From NCBI GenBank assembly GCA_030697175.1, contig JAUYQR010000015.1:1-64000 (forward strand): a stretch of DNA of 64,000 nt. Reading direction: 5' to 3'. Within the stretch, counting starts at the first letter, position 1. The number at the start of each line of letters is the position of its first letter. The position numbers were made by a program, and so were the translations under genes. Below, one piece after another: positions 55,889 through 64,000 of this stretch. Origin of the DNA: Paracoccaceae bacterium. GTDB lineage: Bacteria; Pseudomonadota; Alphaproteobacteria; Rhodobacterales; Rhodobacteraceae. The notes under the pieces were generated by a model, which had not been told where the DNA came from, made no database searches, and saw only the letters and a list, made by a program, of their open reading frames with translations.

Positions 55889-56143
55889 ACAACAAGCGAA
55901 CCGCGGTCGAACGTGCGGATAGTTGCTGGCCGGGATTGTCGATACTTTGACGCGACTGTGGCCGGATAGAGGCGACTGCGGCAAAGTCGGGGCGCAACCT
56001 GAACGTGTGACGGAATGATCGCGTGACGGGGCTGGCGATTGTTGCCGGATCGGCCGCAATGCGGGCGTATCGGTTTCGGGTGACAGGCCAAGCGAACAGT
56101 GGCACAAATCCCCAGAAGCGGCGCTGGACGGTGGGGGGACGGA

Positions 56144-57160
56144 ATGGGCGAACAGCATCGCAACCTTGCGAGAAAACTGGTCACGGCACTGCAACGCAAG
56201 GATGGTGACCGCAAAAGGCGCCCGGTTCACACCTTTGGCACCGGCGCATCCGGCCATTTCATCCCCTCGCCGGTCGCCGCTGGCTTTTGCGACGCGGAAC
56301 ATTTCCGCAGCCCGACGCCCGCCACGATCCGGTTCTCGAACGGGTCCGGATCGGCGGTGCGGCGCGATGGCTGGTCGGATGTGCGCGGCATGGCCACGCG
56401 TTTCCACCTGAGCGACAACAAGGCCACCGACCTGATCGGAATGACCTTGCCGGTGTTCTTCACGCCGGACGGAGAAAGTTTTCTGAAATTCGCCATCGAG
56501 GCGCGGCCAAGGCCCTGCCAGCGGGCGACCCCATGGCAGAAGTTCCGCGACATGCTGCGGCTGACCCCGCCGGTGCCGGACCCCTACGACGGCGAGACGA
56601 TCAGCCCCGACGCCGGCGCAATCGCCTTTGCCCACCAGCACGACTATGCCAGGGCCGGGGTGTTTCAGGCGGCAACCATCGGTGCGCCGCAAAGCTATGC
56701 GCGGGCGGCCTACCATGCGGTGCACAGCTTTGTGGCGACAGGTGCGGACGGCACGCAGCGCTGGGTGCGGTTCAGTTGGCAGCCGGTCAGCGGCGTGCTG
56801 ACCACGGACCCCGAAAAAGACCCGGTCATCGACGACTATCTGCAAGCTGAACTGGCGCGGCGGCTGCGCAACGGGCCGGCGCTGTTTTCGCTGATGATGC
56901 AGGTCGGCGAGGTTGGCGATGACTTCAACGACCCGACCCGCGCCTGGCCGCCGCACCGGGTGCGGATCATGATGGGAACGCTTTACGTGGAAAAGATGCT
57001 CGACGACGTCACGACGGAAAAGCTGAGCTTCAACCCTCACCTGCTGACCAGAGGCATCGCGCCATCCGACGATCCGGTGTTGTGGGTGCGCAAGAGCGCC
57101 TACGAGGTCTCCAGCGGCCGGCGGCGCGGGACGCCCTGCCCCTTTCACGGAGAGCGGTGA
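56144..57160 (+). CDS. Small-subunit catalase-family heme protein (SrpA-like)
   Basis: A 338-residue catalase-fold protein, shorter than classical catalases because it lacks their N-terminal arm and C-terminal domain. The distal His29 lies in PVHTFGTGASGHF, the distal Asn66 in FSNGSGS, and the proximal heme ligand in R316-KSA-Y320. GMATRFHLSD and LPVFFTPDGESF are also conserved. Members degrade peroxides or oxidise organic substrates. No signal peptide. GGGGGG lies a few nt before the ATG. Coupled to the next gene by TGATG. Confidence 0.85.
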   Translation: MGEQHRNLARKLVTALQRKDGDRKRRPVHTFGTGASGHFIPSPVAAGFCDAEHFRSPTPATIRFSNGSGSAVRRDGWSDVRGMATRFHLSDNKATDLIGMTLPVFFTPDGESFLKFAIEARPRPCQRATPWQKFRDMLRLTPPVPDPYDGETISPDAGAIAFAHQHDYARAGVFQAATIGAPQSYARAAYHAVHSFVATGADGTQRWVRFSWQPVSGVLTTDPEKDPVIDDYLQAELARRLRNGPALFSLMMQVGEVGDDFNDPTRAWPPHRVRIMMGTLYVEKMLDDVTTEKLSFNPHLLTRGIAPSDDPVLWVRKSAYEVSSGRRRGTPCPFHGER

Positions 57161-57876
57161 TGCAGCGCAAGGCGGGATGGCTGGACAAGTTCGTCGACGA
57201 TCTGCCAAGCCAGGGCTGGTTCCAGTTCCTGTCGCGCCATCTGGTGGTGCCTTACTGGATCTGGCGCGACCCCAAGCCGGTGCTGCCGGGCGGACCGCGC
57301 CCCTCGGTGCAGCCAAGCGAAAGCGTGCAGCGCATGATGAACCTGATCATGCCGCTGAAAGACCCCTCGCCGATCGGCAGGGCGCGGGCTGCGCTGGCGA
57401 TCTCGCAGAACGTGGACGAGATCTTTGCCGGGCTGGACAATGTGGGCACGGTCCACAACGCGCGGTTCCTGCTGCTGGACGGGAACATCTGCATGCTGTC
57501 GGTCTATGACGGCGATTTCAGCAACTACATCCGCGATTTCATTGCCACCATCGGCAGCGTGTTCGATGCGGTGATGAAAGAGGTGGAGGGCGGCGATGCG
57601 ATGGTGCCGACGACCGAACACATCGAAGAGTTCATCGACTGGGTCTGTGCGCACGACCTTTTCCAGGCCCCCGACATCGCGACCGATCTGTTCAACCTTC
57701 AGGACGCGGCAAAAGGCATTGCACCCGGCAGCCTGCCCCATGACCTGCGGCTTTTGCCGCGTGAGCTGATCCTGCAACTGCACAGCAACCCCAACATCTC
57801 GCTGGGTGGAGGCTACCGGGCCTACCCCGGCTATTCCGCCGCGCAGGTGCGCCAGAAATTCGGAGTGGGCTGGTGA
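57160..57876 (+). CDS. Unrecognised protein between catalase and DyP-peroxidase
   Basis: A 238-residue soluble protein that I cannot assign. It contains RHLVVPYWIWRDPKPVLPGG, VHNARFLLLDGNICMLSVYD and GDFSNYIRDFIATIG, a pattern that looks like a compact alpha/beta domain (perhaps ferredoxin-like, as in DyP enzymes), and ends with GGYRAYPGYSAAQVRQKFG. No Cys-rich or signal sequence. Start and stop overlap both neighbours (TGATG, GTGA), so the three proteins are probably made in fixed proportion and may form a complex. Confidence 0.7.
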   Translation: MQRKAGWLDKFVDDLPSQGWFQFLSRHLVVPYWIWRDPKPVLPGGPRPSVQPSESVQRMMNLIMPLKDPSPIGRARAALAISQNVDEIFAGLDNVGTVHNARFLLLDGNICMLSVYDGDFSNYIRDFIATIGSVFDAVMKEVEGGDAMVPTTEHIEEFIDWVCAHDLFQAPDIATDLFNLQDAAKGIAPGSLPHDLRLLPRELILQLHSNPNISLGGGYRAYPGYSAAQVRQKFGVGW

Positions 57877-59270
57877 GCCGGATTGATCACAGTCAGTTGC
57901 AGGGCAACATCCTGCGGGGTTACCGGTTTGGCCTTGTGCGGCACATGCTGCTGGAAGTCACCGACCGGGCCACGGTGCGCGCGTTTCTTGGCGTGGCCGC
58001 ACAGGGCGGCGGTGCCGAGGTGCCGGCGATCACGGTTGACCAGCCGCCCGACAAGACATGGCCCAGGGATCAGAAGCCTGCCTCGTGCTTCAACATCGGG
58101 CTGACCTTCGCGGGGTTGCGGGCGCTGGGCGTCGCTCCCGGCGACCTTGCCACCTTCCCGACCGAGTTCCGCGAGGGGATGGCCGCGCGGGCGACAAAGC
58201 TGGGTGATTTCGGTGAAAGCGCGCCGCGGGCCTGGTCGCAGCCCTTCAACCGCCCGGAGCAGATCCACCTCGTCGCCTCGATCCATGCCGACAGCACCGC
58301 AGAGCTGGACAAGGTCGACACGCAGGTCAGCCGGGCCTTTGCGGTGCGGGGCCGGCTGGATGGCTATGCGCTGGCGCAGGACAAGGTCTACTTTGGCTAC
58401 ACCGACAGCATCTCGCAGCCAAAGTTCAGCCATGTGAAGGACGAGGTGGAACCGATCGACCCTTACGGGACGGTGCTTCTGGGCGAACCGACGCGGCAGG
58501 AGGGGCTGAAGTTCGGCGTCCCCACGCCCCAGGTGTTGGGTCACCACGGCACATTCAACGCGTTCCGCGTGCTGCGCCAGCATGTCACGGCGTTCGAACA
58601 GTACCTCGACAGGGCGGCGACCGAGTTGTTGAACCACCCCGACAGCGCGCTTGTGTTGCCGCTGGATGCGCAGTTCAGCGATGGGGAAAAGCCGCTTGAC
58701 CGGCACGGGATGCTGCGCGAGGTGGTTGCGGCGCAGATGTGTGGCCGGTGGCGCAACGGAGTGCCTTACGGCAGTTCACCCGACACCATGCCCGACCCCG
58801 CGTCGGTGCCGCTGACCGAATATGACTACGGTCGCGGGTCGCGCTGTCCGGTGGGGTCGCACATGCGCAGAACCAATCCACGGGGCGGCGCGATTGTCCA
58901 GCGCATTGCCAATTACACGCGGCGACTGGTGCGGCGGGGCATGTCCTATGGGCCGATCCACACCGAAGGCGACAGCGAGCCGGAGGTCGGCCTTCTGGGC
59001 AATTTCATCGGCGCAAGCCTTGGCGCACAGTTCGAGGCGGTGATGTGCGACTGGCTGAACCTGGGGCTGCAGGACCCTGACATCACCGGGGCCAACGACC
59101 CGCTGATCGGCGCAAATTCATCTGAGACCAGTTGGTTCGACGTCACGCTCCGCAATGGCGGGACGATCCGGCTGCGGGGTTTTCCCCGCTTTGTGTCGAC
59201 CAGAGGCGGAGTTTACACGTTTCTGCCCAGCATGCCCGCCATACGCTATCTTGCCCGGCTGAAGGGCTAG
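57873..59270 (+). CDS. DyP-type peroxidase
   Basis: A 465-residue heme peroxidase of the dye-decolorising family. The proximal heme His330 is in CPVGSHMRRTNPR, and the distal Asp178 lies in GYTDSISQP, where Ser replaces the second Gly of the usual GxxDG. The C-terminal NGGTIRLRGFPRFVSTRGG is typical. No Tat signal is seen, so a cytoplasmic enzyme or export with a partner is implied. GTG start overlapping the previous stop. Length fits the larger DyP classes. Confidence 0.88.
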   Translation: MSRIDHSQLQGNILRGYRFGLVRHMLLEVTDRATVRAFLGVAAQGGGAEVPAITVDQPPDKTWPRDQKPASCFNIGLTFAGLRALGVAPGDLATFPTEFREGMAARATKLGDFGESAPRAWSQPFNRPEQIHLVASIHADSTAELDKVDTQVSRAFAVRGRLDGYALAQDKVYFGYTDSISQPKFSHVKDEVEPIDPYGTVLLGEPTRQEGLKFGVPTPQVLGHHGTFNAFRVLRQHVTAFEQYLDRAATELLNHPDSALVLPLDAQFSDGEKPLDRHGMLREVVAAQMCGRWRNGVPYGSSPDTMPDPASVPLTEYDYGRGSRCPVGSHMRRTNPRGGAIVQRIANYTRRLVRRGMSYGPIHTEGDSEPEVGLLGNFIGASLGAQFEAVMCDWLNLGLQDPDITGANDPLIGANSSETSWFDVTLRNGGTIRLRGFPRFVSTRGGVYTFLPSMPAIRYLARLKG

Positions 59271-59290
59271 GCCGCCTAGGTCTTGGCCGC

Positions 59291-62200
59291 TCAGGCTTGC
59301 GCAAGCTCGGCCAGGGCCAGTTCGATGCGCGTCGCCATTGTCGACCGCCCCGCCGGTGCCACAAGGCGCTGCGCCTCGGTCAGGTGGGCAATGGCCCTGG
59401 TCTTTTGCTTCTTGGTCTTGTGCAGCATCCCGAGGATCAGTTCGGTGCGGGCGAAGTAATGCCCGTCGGTATCGAAATGCGGATGGGCGCGCACCTGTTC
59501 GACCAGTTGCGTGATCTTCTTCGGCCCGAACAGGATCACCTTGGTCAATGCGCCGATATTGCGCAAAAGGACGCTGGCCGAGGCGCCGCCCTGCCCTGAC
59601 AGGATGCCAAGATAGACCTCGCACAGAAACAGCCGGTTCCAGTTGGCCGAGGTGTGCGCACCTTCGCTTTCGCGCCGCTTGATCACCGCCTCGATATGGG
59701 CCAGCCCTTCGCCGATCCGCCCCTCCATTGCCAGGGCAACGCCCAGCATGATTTCCGGGCCGCTGCTGAACATGGTCCAGCCATTTGCAGCGCAGGTGTC
59801 GACAAATCGGCGAACCTCGGCCGCAGCGCCCGGCTTGCCCAATGGCACCAGCGAGGCGTGGCGGGACGCGGCGGCGATGGCGGTTTCAAATTCCACCCTG
59901 GACACCTTCAGCGCCTGTTCCGACATCGCCAGCGCGGTCTCGTAGTCGTCGGTGCAAAGCGCGGTCAGCGCCTTCATCGCGGTGCCGTAGCCCAAGGATC
60001 TGGGGTCATTCTGGCGCAGACCGACTTCCATCATCCGGTCAGCGGCCTCGTTCGCCTCCAGCACGCGGCCACGGCAGATCTTGTCCCAGCCAAGATGCGC
60101 CCAGAAGTAGTTCTGCAGGTAGGCATCGTCGATTTCGGCCAGCAACCTTTCGGCCTCGGCCCGTCGCGTGGCGAACTCGGCGTTGGTGAAGGGTTTGCAG
60201 TAGCACGACAAGGCGATTTCGCTGACGATCGCATAGGCCCGCGACACCGGATCGCCCAGCCGTGCGGCCATCTCCGAAAGTTCCTGCCGCACGTCGATGG
60301 CCGCAAGATACCTGGCGTCGCAGATCAGACAGGCGACCAGATGGTGCAGGAACAGCGCGTGGTGCAGGCTGTCGCCCTGACGGCGGAAGAACGGGCGCAC
60401 CTTGACCGCCAGGTCAAGCATCGACTTTGCCCTGAGCGACAGGTTCGAGCACAGCGCATAGTCTGCAAGAAACGCCGCCAGCCGCGCCTCGGTCACGCAG
60501 GAGGGGTCGCGTTCGTAAAGCGCGTAGGCGGCGGCAAAATAGCGGTCGGCTTCCCCAAGCGAGAACATGCCAAGGCTTTTCGTGCCAGCCATCGCGGCGT
60601 AGGCAAAGGCCTGATCGGCACGGTTGGTCTGGGCGTAATGATAGGCCAGCGCTTCGGCGGTTTCGGTCAGGCGGTTGTGGTTGCGCGCCTCAATCGCCTC
60701 GGCAATGGCAAGGTGAAGCTCGGCCCGGCGATCCGACAGCAGGCTTTGATAGACGCAATCGCGCAACAGCACATGGCGGAACGCATAGTCAGACGAATCC
60801 GCCTCGCGGTAGATGATGTCGTTGTCTTGCAGGCGGTGCAGTGCTGCGCCGGTCTCGTCCGGCTGGCCCGCCACGCTGGCCAGAAGGCCGGGGTCAAAGC
60901 GCCGGCCGATCGCGGCGGCGGCCTGCAACAGCAGGCGGTCCTGCCGGTCCAGCCGGTCGACGCGCGCCGACAACAGGTTGCGCATGCTGGCGGGCAGCCC
61001 GCTTTCACCGCGCGCCGCGTCGAAGGTCACCTTGCCCCGGTCGATCTGCAAAGCGCCGTTCTGCAGAAGAAAGCTCAGCACTTCCTCGCCGAACAGCGGG
61101 TTGCCGCCAGCGCGTTCGGTGACCTGACGCACCAGCGCATCGGGCAGCGCATCAACGCCAAGCCGGGTCTGGATCAGGTTTCGGATATCGCTTGCGTCCA
61201 GCGGCTTCAGCGTCAGCGTGATGACCGCGGGATTGCCAGCCCACGTCGGGCGGTATTCCGGCCGTCTGGTGTGGATCACCATCAGGTTCGGCTGGTCGGC
61301 CCCTTCGATCAGCTTGCGCAACAGGTCTTCGGACGCGCCGTCGATCCAGTGCGCATCCTCGATCAGCAACAGCACGGCCCGTGTCCTGCACAAGGATCGC
61401 AGCAAGGCAGGCAGCAGGTCGCGGGTGCGCAAGCCGATCAACACCCCGTCAAGCCCGTCAAGCGCGCCTTCGGGCGGCTTCAGGCCCAGCAGGTTCAGCA
61501 GCAGGCCAAGGTTTTGCGGCGTCGACAGCCCGTTGCCCTGCAAGCCGGTCTCCAGCTTGCGCGCAATGGCGTCAGGCTCGTCTTCGCTGCGCAGGTTGAA
61601 CGAACTGCGCAACACTTCCAGAAACGGCAGGAACGGGGTTTGCTGACCGTCGGCAATGCACGACCCTGCCAGAACCAGCGGTCGGTCAGCATCGGCCTCG
61701 GCGCGGTGTCTGGTTTCGAACACCAGACGGGTCTTGCCAAGGCCCGGTTCGGCCACGATGTCGACAACCGCCATCGCCTGCCGCGAACGGTTCAGCGCGT
61801 CGATCAGCGCGGCAAGCTCGCCATCCCGCCCGACCAGCGGGCTAAGCCCGCGCGCAACCGAGGCGTCAAAGCGCGTCGCACCTTCGCGCACCGACAGCAG
61901 CCGCCACAGCTTTTGCGGGCGGCTGACGCCTTTCAGTTCGCGCTCGCCGTCAAAGGCAAGATCGGCCAGCCATTCGACCAGCCGCCGCGTCGCATCGCAG
62001 ACAAGGCACCCCCCCGGCGGGGCCAGCGCCTGAATACGCGACGCCAGATTGACGACGTTGCCGACAGCGGTCTGTTGCGACGCCTCGCCTTCGACGCTGG
62101 CGATAACGGCGGTTCCCGAACTGACGCCGACGCGCATCACCGGGCGCGCGCCGAACTCGGCCTCGAAGCGGGCCGCCTCGGCCTTGAACAGCCCGTCGAT

Positions 62201-62485
62201 TGCCAGCGCCGCCCGGCAGGCCCGCAGCGCCGCATCTTCCTGCCGTTCGGTAAAGCCGAACACGGCCATCACGCTGTCGCCGGCAAAGCTGCGCACCGCG
62301 CCGCCATGCAGGTGGATCGCCTCGGCCAGCTTTTCGTAGATCAGCCGCGTGAACGGCAGCGCCTTGTCTTCGCCCAGACGTTCAAGAATGGAGGTGTACC
62401 CGACCATGTCGGTGAAAAGCACCGACAGTTGCCGTCTTTCGCCTGTTTGCGTGGCAGCAGAAAAGGCCGTCGTCCCTGTCATCAT
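59291..62485 (-). CDS. Class III cyclase-AAA ATPase-TPR protein
   Basis: A 1064-residue cytoplasmic protein. The cyclase domain (about 15-190) has both metal aspartates (D26 in FTDMVGY, D70 in FAGDSVMAVFG) and the transition-state pair in GNVVNLASR. The position that is Lys in adenylate cyclases appears to be Ser66, so catalysis or specificity is uncertain. A STAND/AAA module follows, with P-loop AEPGLGKTR (about 245-253) and Walker B VLLLIEDAHW (371-380), then a long TPR-like helical part (about 600-1060). Two adjacent ATGs, no clear ribosome site. It likely senses a signal through TPR/ATPase; cyclic-AMP output is inferred. Confidence 0.85.
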   Translation of the reverse strand: MMTGTTAFSAATQTGERRQLSVLFTDMVGYTSILERLGEDKALPFTRLIYEKLAEAIHLHGGAVRSFAGDSVMAVFGFTERQEDAALRACRAALAIDGLFKAEAARFEAEFGARPVMRVGVSSGTAVIASVEGEASQQTAVGNVVNLASRIQALAPPGGCLVCDATRRLVEWLADLAFDGERELKGVSRPQKLWRLLSVREGATRFDASVARGLSPLVGRDGELAALIDALNRSRQAMAVVDIVAEPGLGKTRLVFETRHRAEADADRPLVLAGSCIADGQQTPFLPFLEVLRSSFNLRSEDEPDAIARKLETGLQGNGLSTPQNLGLLLNLLGLKPPEGALDGLDGVLIGLRTRDLLPALLRSLCRTRAVLLLIEDAHWIDGASEDLLRKLIEGADQPNLMVIHTRRPEYRPTWAGNPAVITLTLKPLDASDIRNLIQTRLGVDALPDALVRQVTERAGGNPLFGEEVLSFLLQNGALQIDRGKVTFDAARGESGLPASMRNLLSARVDRLDRQDRLLLQAAAAIGRRFDPGLLASVAGQPDETGAALHRLQDNDIIYREADSSDYAFRHVLLRDCVYQSLLSDRRAELHLAIAEAIEARNHNRLTETAEALAYHYAQTNRADQAFAYAAMAGTKSLGMFSLGEADRYFAAAYALYERDPSCVTEARLAAFLADYALCSNLSLRAKSMLDLAVKVRPFFRRQGDSLHHALFLHHLVACLICDARYLAAIDVRQELSEMAARLGDPVSRAYAIVSEIALSCYCKPFTNAEFATRRAEAERLLAEIDDAYLQNYFWAHLGWDKICRGRVLEANEAADRMMEVGLRQNDPRSLGYGTAMKALTALCTDDYETALAMSEQALKVSRVEFETAIAAASRHASLVPLGKPGAAAEVRRFVDTCAANGWTMFSSGPEIMLGVALAMEGRIGEGLAHIEAVIKRRESEGAHTSANWNRLFLCEVYLGILSGQGGASASVLLRNIGALTKVILFGPKKITQLVEQVRAHPHFDTDGHYFARTELILGMLHKTKKQKTRAIAHLTEAQRLVAPAGRSTMATRIELALAELAQA

Positions 62486-62593
62486 GATTTACGCATACAG
62501 CAGTCTGAATCTGAGCGCTATCGCCGTTGCCTGATTTTCAAGGCACCAAACCTGCCACGATGCCACGTCGGACCGTCGGTCCCTGGCCCATCG

Positions 62594-63604
62594 TCACGCG
62601 CAGAACGCCGGGGCAAGACCCGGGCGGTCCGAGCGGCCCTTGTAGACCGTGCCGGTGCAGGACGCGGTGATCCAGACATCGCACAGGTCAGCGCCGCCAA
62701 AGCACAGGTTTGTCGTCATCAGGTCGGGAACCGGCACGAACTCGATCGTTCCGGGGGTCGGGGCCGTGGTCAGACCCTCGGGCGTGAAGATGGTGATGCC
62801 GCTGTTGATCAGGGTTCCGATACAGACCCGCCCCGACGCATCGACCTTCAGGCTGTCGACCCATTGCAGACCCGGCAGCGTCAGCACGACCCGGCCCGGC
62901 ACATGCGGCAACATGCCCGGCTTCAGCTTGCCCAGATCCGCCATCGTCTTGATGTCGGGCGGGGCCGCCACCTTGCCGGGGCCATCCAGATCAAAGGCGT
63001 AAAGCCTGCCGAACACCGTGTCCGAGACGTAGAGGACGGTTTCGTCCGGTGACAGGCCGACGCCGTTCGCGGTGGGGATGGTCGCAAGCCTGGTGATCGA
63101 AGATCCGTCGATCAAGGCGTAGTAAAGCCCGCCCTTCCGGATGCTGTCAGGCGACTGGATGCCAGCGTCGGTGAACCAGAATCCGGTGCCGGTGCTGTCG
63201 AATACGATATCGTCAGGCGACAGCAGGGGTTGGCCATCACAGTGGGTATAAAGCGTGGTCACGTCGCGCGTGGTCAGGTCGACACGCTGGATCATGCCAT
63301 GCCCCATGTACTGCGCGCTGGGGATCGGGCTCACCGAGGTCAACGGACCTTTGGTCAGGTCGGGAAACCCGATGAAGTCGTAGATATGCCCGTTGTTGCA
63401 GATATAGGCAGCACCGTCCGGCCCGATCGCAAGGCCGTTCGGACCGCCCTGGATATCCATCAACCGTTCGACCTTGCCATCCGCCTGCAGGCAGTAAAGA
63501 CCCTGTTTCCGGATGTCGACAAACAGCAGCGAACCATCCCGCCTCGCAACCGGAGCCTCGGGAAAGCCAAGGCCGGTCGCGACTGGTTTCAGCTCAGTTA
63601 TCAC
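62594..63604 (-). CDS. SMP-30/gluconolactonase/LRE-like lactonase
   Basis: A 336-residue six-bladed beta-propeller of the SMP-30/gluconolactonase family. The metal-site residues are likely the Glu of FPEAP near the N-terminus, the Asn of GGPNGLAIG, SPDDIVFD and NGVGLSPDETVLYVSDT. It hydrolyses a sugar or other lactone; the substrate is unknown. GTG start with AAGGAG 8 nt upstream. Divergent from the EamA transporter gene across a palindrome. Confidence 0.82.
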   Translation of the reverse strand: MITELKPVATGLGFPEAPVARRDGSLLFVDIRKQGLYCLQADGKVERLMDIQGGPNGLAIGPDGAAYICNNGHIYDFIGFPDLTKGPLTSVSPIPSAQYMGHGMIQRVDLTTRDVTTLYTHCDGQPLLSPDDIVFDSTGTGFWFTDAGIQSPDSIRKGGLYYALIDGSSITRLATIPTANGVGLSPDETVLYVSDTVFGRLYAFDLDGPGKVAAPPDIKTMADLGKLKPGMLPHVPGRVVLTLPGLQWVDSLKVDASGRVCIGTLINSGITIFTPEGLTTAPTPGTIEFVPVPDLMTTNLCFGGADLCDVWITASCTGTVYKGRSDRPGLAPAFCA

Positions 63605-63723
63605 GGGTCAACTCCTTGGCTGTGGCGGCGTATGCGCGGCTGGCGGACCTGTCCGCCGCGTTACCCTATCCAGCATCGCCCGGCCCGGTCAAACGTCGAA
63701 ACCGGGGGCTTGCCTGATGCGCA

Positions 63724-63757
63724 GGTCCGTTTGCTGTTCCGTGCGGAACAGCGGACC
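63724..63757. promoter_or_regulatory. Palindromic operator candidate between lactonase and EamA genes
   Basis: GCTGTTCCG-TG-CGGAACAGC (63733-63752), flanked by outer arms GGTCCG and CGGACC, in a 226-bp divergent region. The symmetry suits a dimeric repressor controlling both genes; no regulator gene is adjacent in the window. Confidence 0.55.
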
Positions 63758-63830
63758 GGCGCGGCACGGATTAGCGATCCGTCAGCAAGGCGCCGCGCAA
63801 GGTTGCCTTCCGTGGAAAAGGTCGGGTCTG

Positions 63831-64000
63831 ATGCAGCGTGACAAGGCGGTTACCGGTCGGCTGGGCACGGCGCTGATCATTCTGGCGGCGGGGTTGTGGG
63901 CGACGGTCGGCGTGTCGGTCAAGCTGGTGCCGGATGCCGGCGCCCTGCCGCCCGAAATGCTTGGCCTGGTGCGCACGCTGTTCGCCGGGCCGCTGATCCT
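63831..64000 (+). CDS. EamA-family (DMT) transporter, N-terminus only
   Basis: The first 56 residues before the window ends. TALIILAAGLWATVGVSVKL is the first helix of a drug/metabolite-transporter EamA protein and LVRTLFAGPLIL begins the second. AAGG lies about 10 nt before the ATG. It runs off the right edge. Confidence 0.7.
   Translation, partial: MQRDKAVTGRLGTALIILAAGLWATVGVSVKLVPDAGALPPEMLGLVRTLFAGPLI

Overview
This GC-rich window most likely comes from an alphaproteobacterium of the Rhodobacteraceae. The markers are a ChpT phosphotransferase with a neighbouring DUF3553 gene, an olsBA ornithine-lipid pair, heme A synthase, an obgE-proB-proA run, an rplU-rpmA operon with an Ala/Lys-rich L21 tail, and a cysteate sulfo-lyase (cuyA) locus. 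The assignment rests on family recognition only, not on a database search.

Layout. 1-390: promoter and boxA leader of an rRNA operon that runs off the left edge. 390-22500: core chromosome, with an amidohydrolase and a guanidino-type ureohydrolase, bactofilin, hydrolase/thioesterase/crotonase genes, an outer-membrane barrel, ctaA-M32 peptidase-MFS (translationally coupled), a lytic transglycosylase, trmJ, a ThiE-like protein, olsBA, DUF3553/chpT, proAB-obgE, and L21/L27. 22608-30233: a tRNA-Ser(CGA) followed by phage and other gene debris, then a compact copper-resistance island (copCD, copZ, DUF305, cueR, methyltransferase, copA). The island is bounded by a truncated OB-fold gene on the left and a truncated ParE-type toxin on the right, and three MerR-type Cu promoters tie it together. 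30513-36456: a sulfotransferase, two tandem winged-helix/TPR regulators that share an almost identical 210-bp block, a frameshifted EF-hand protein, and a small secreted protein. 35572-39366: a nickel/cobalt-type module (membrane anchor, HupE/UreJ, His-rich protein, DmeR-like repressor, NreB-like exporter).

40562-47479: an organosulfonate operon read leftward: cuyA, an Asp/Glu-type racemase, a TauABC-like ABC transporter and an HpsN/HisD-like dehydrogenase, with a divergent LysR regulator. It would take up C3-sulfonates and release sulfite through L-cysteate. 47498-55310: an envelope or exopolysaccharide locus: a DUF3131 protein divergent from a three-domain GT2 synthase, followed by an AT3-SGNH acyltransferase. 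56144-59270: a coupled catalase / unknown protein / DyP-peroxidase operon. 59291-64000: a cyclase-AAA-TPR protein, an SMP-30 lactonase and the start of an EamA transporter.

No CRISPR array and no complete insertion sequence or transposase was found. The most unusual places are the scarred island at 22.7-30.2 kb, the gene-converted regulator pair, the sulfonate operon with its racemase, and the peroxidase operon with an unrecognised middle gene.
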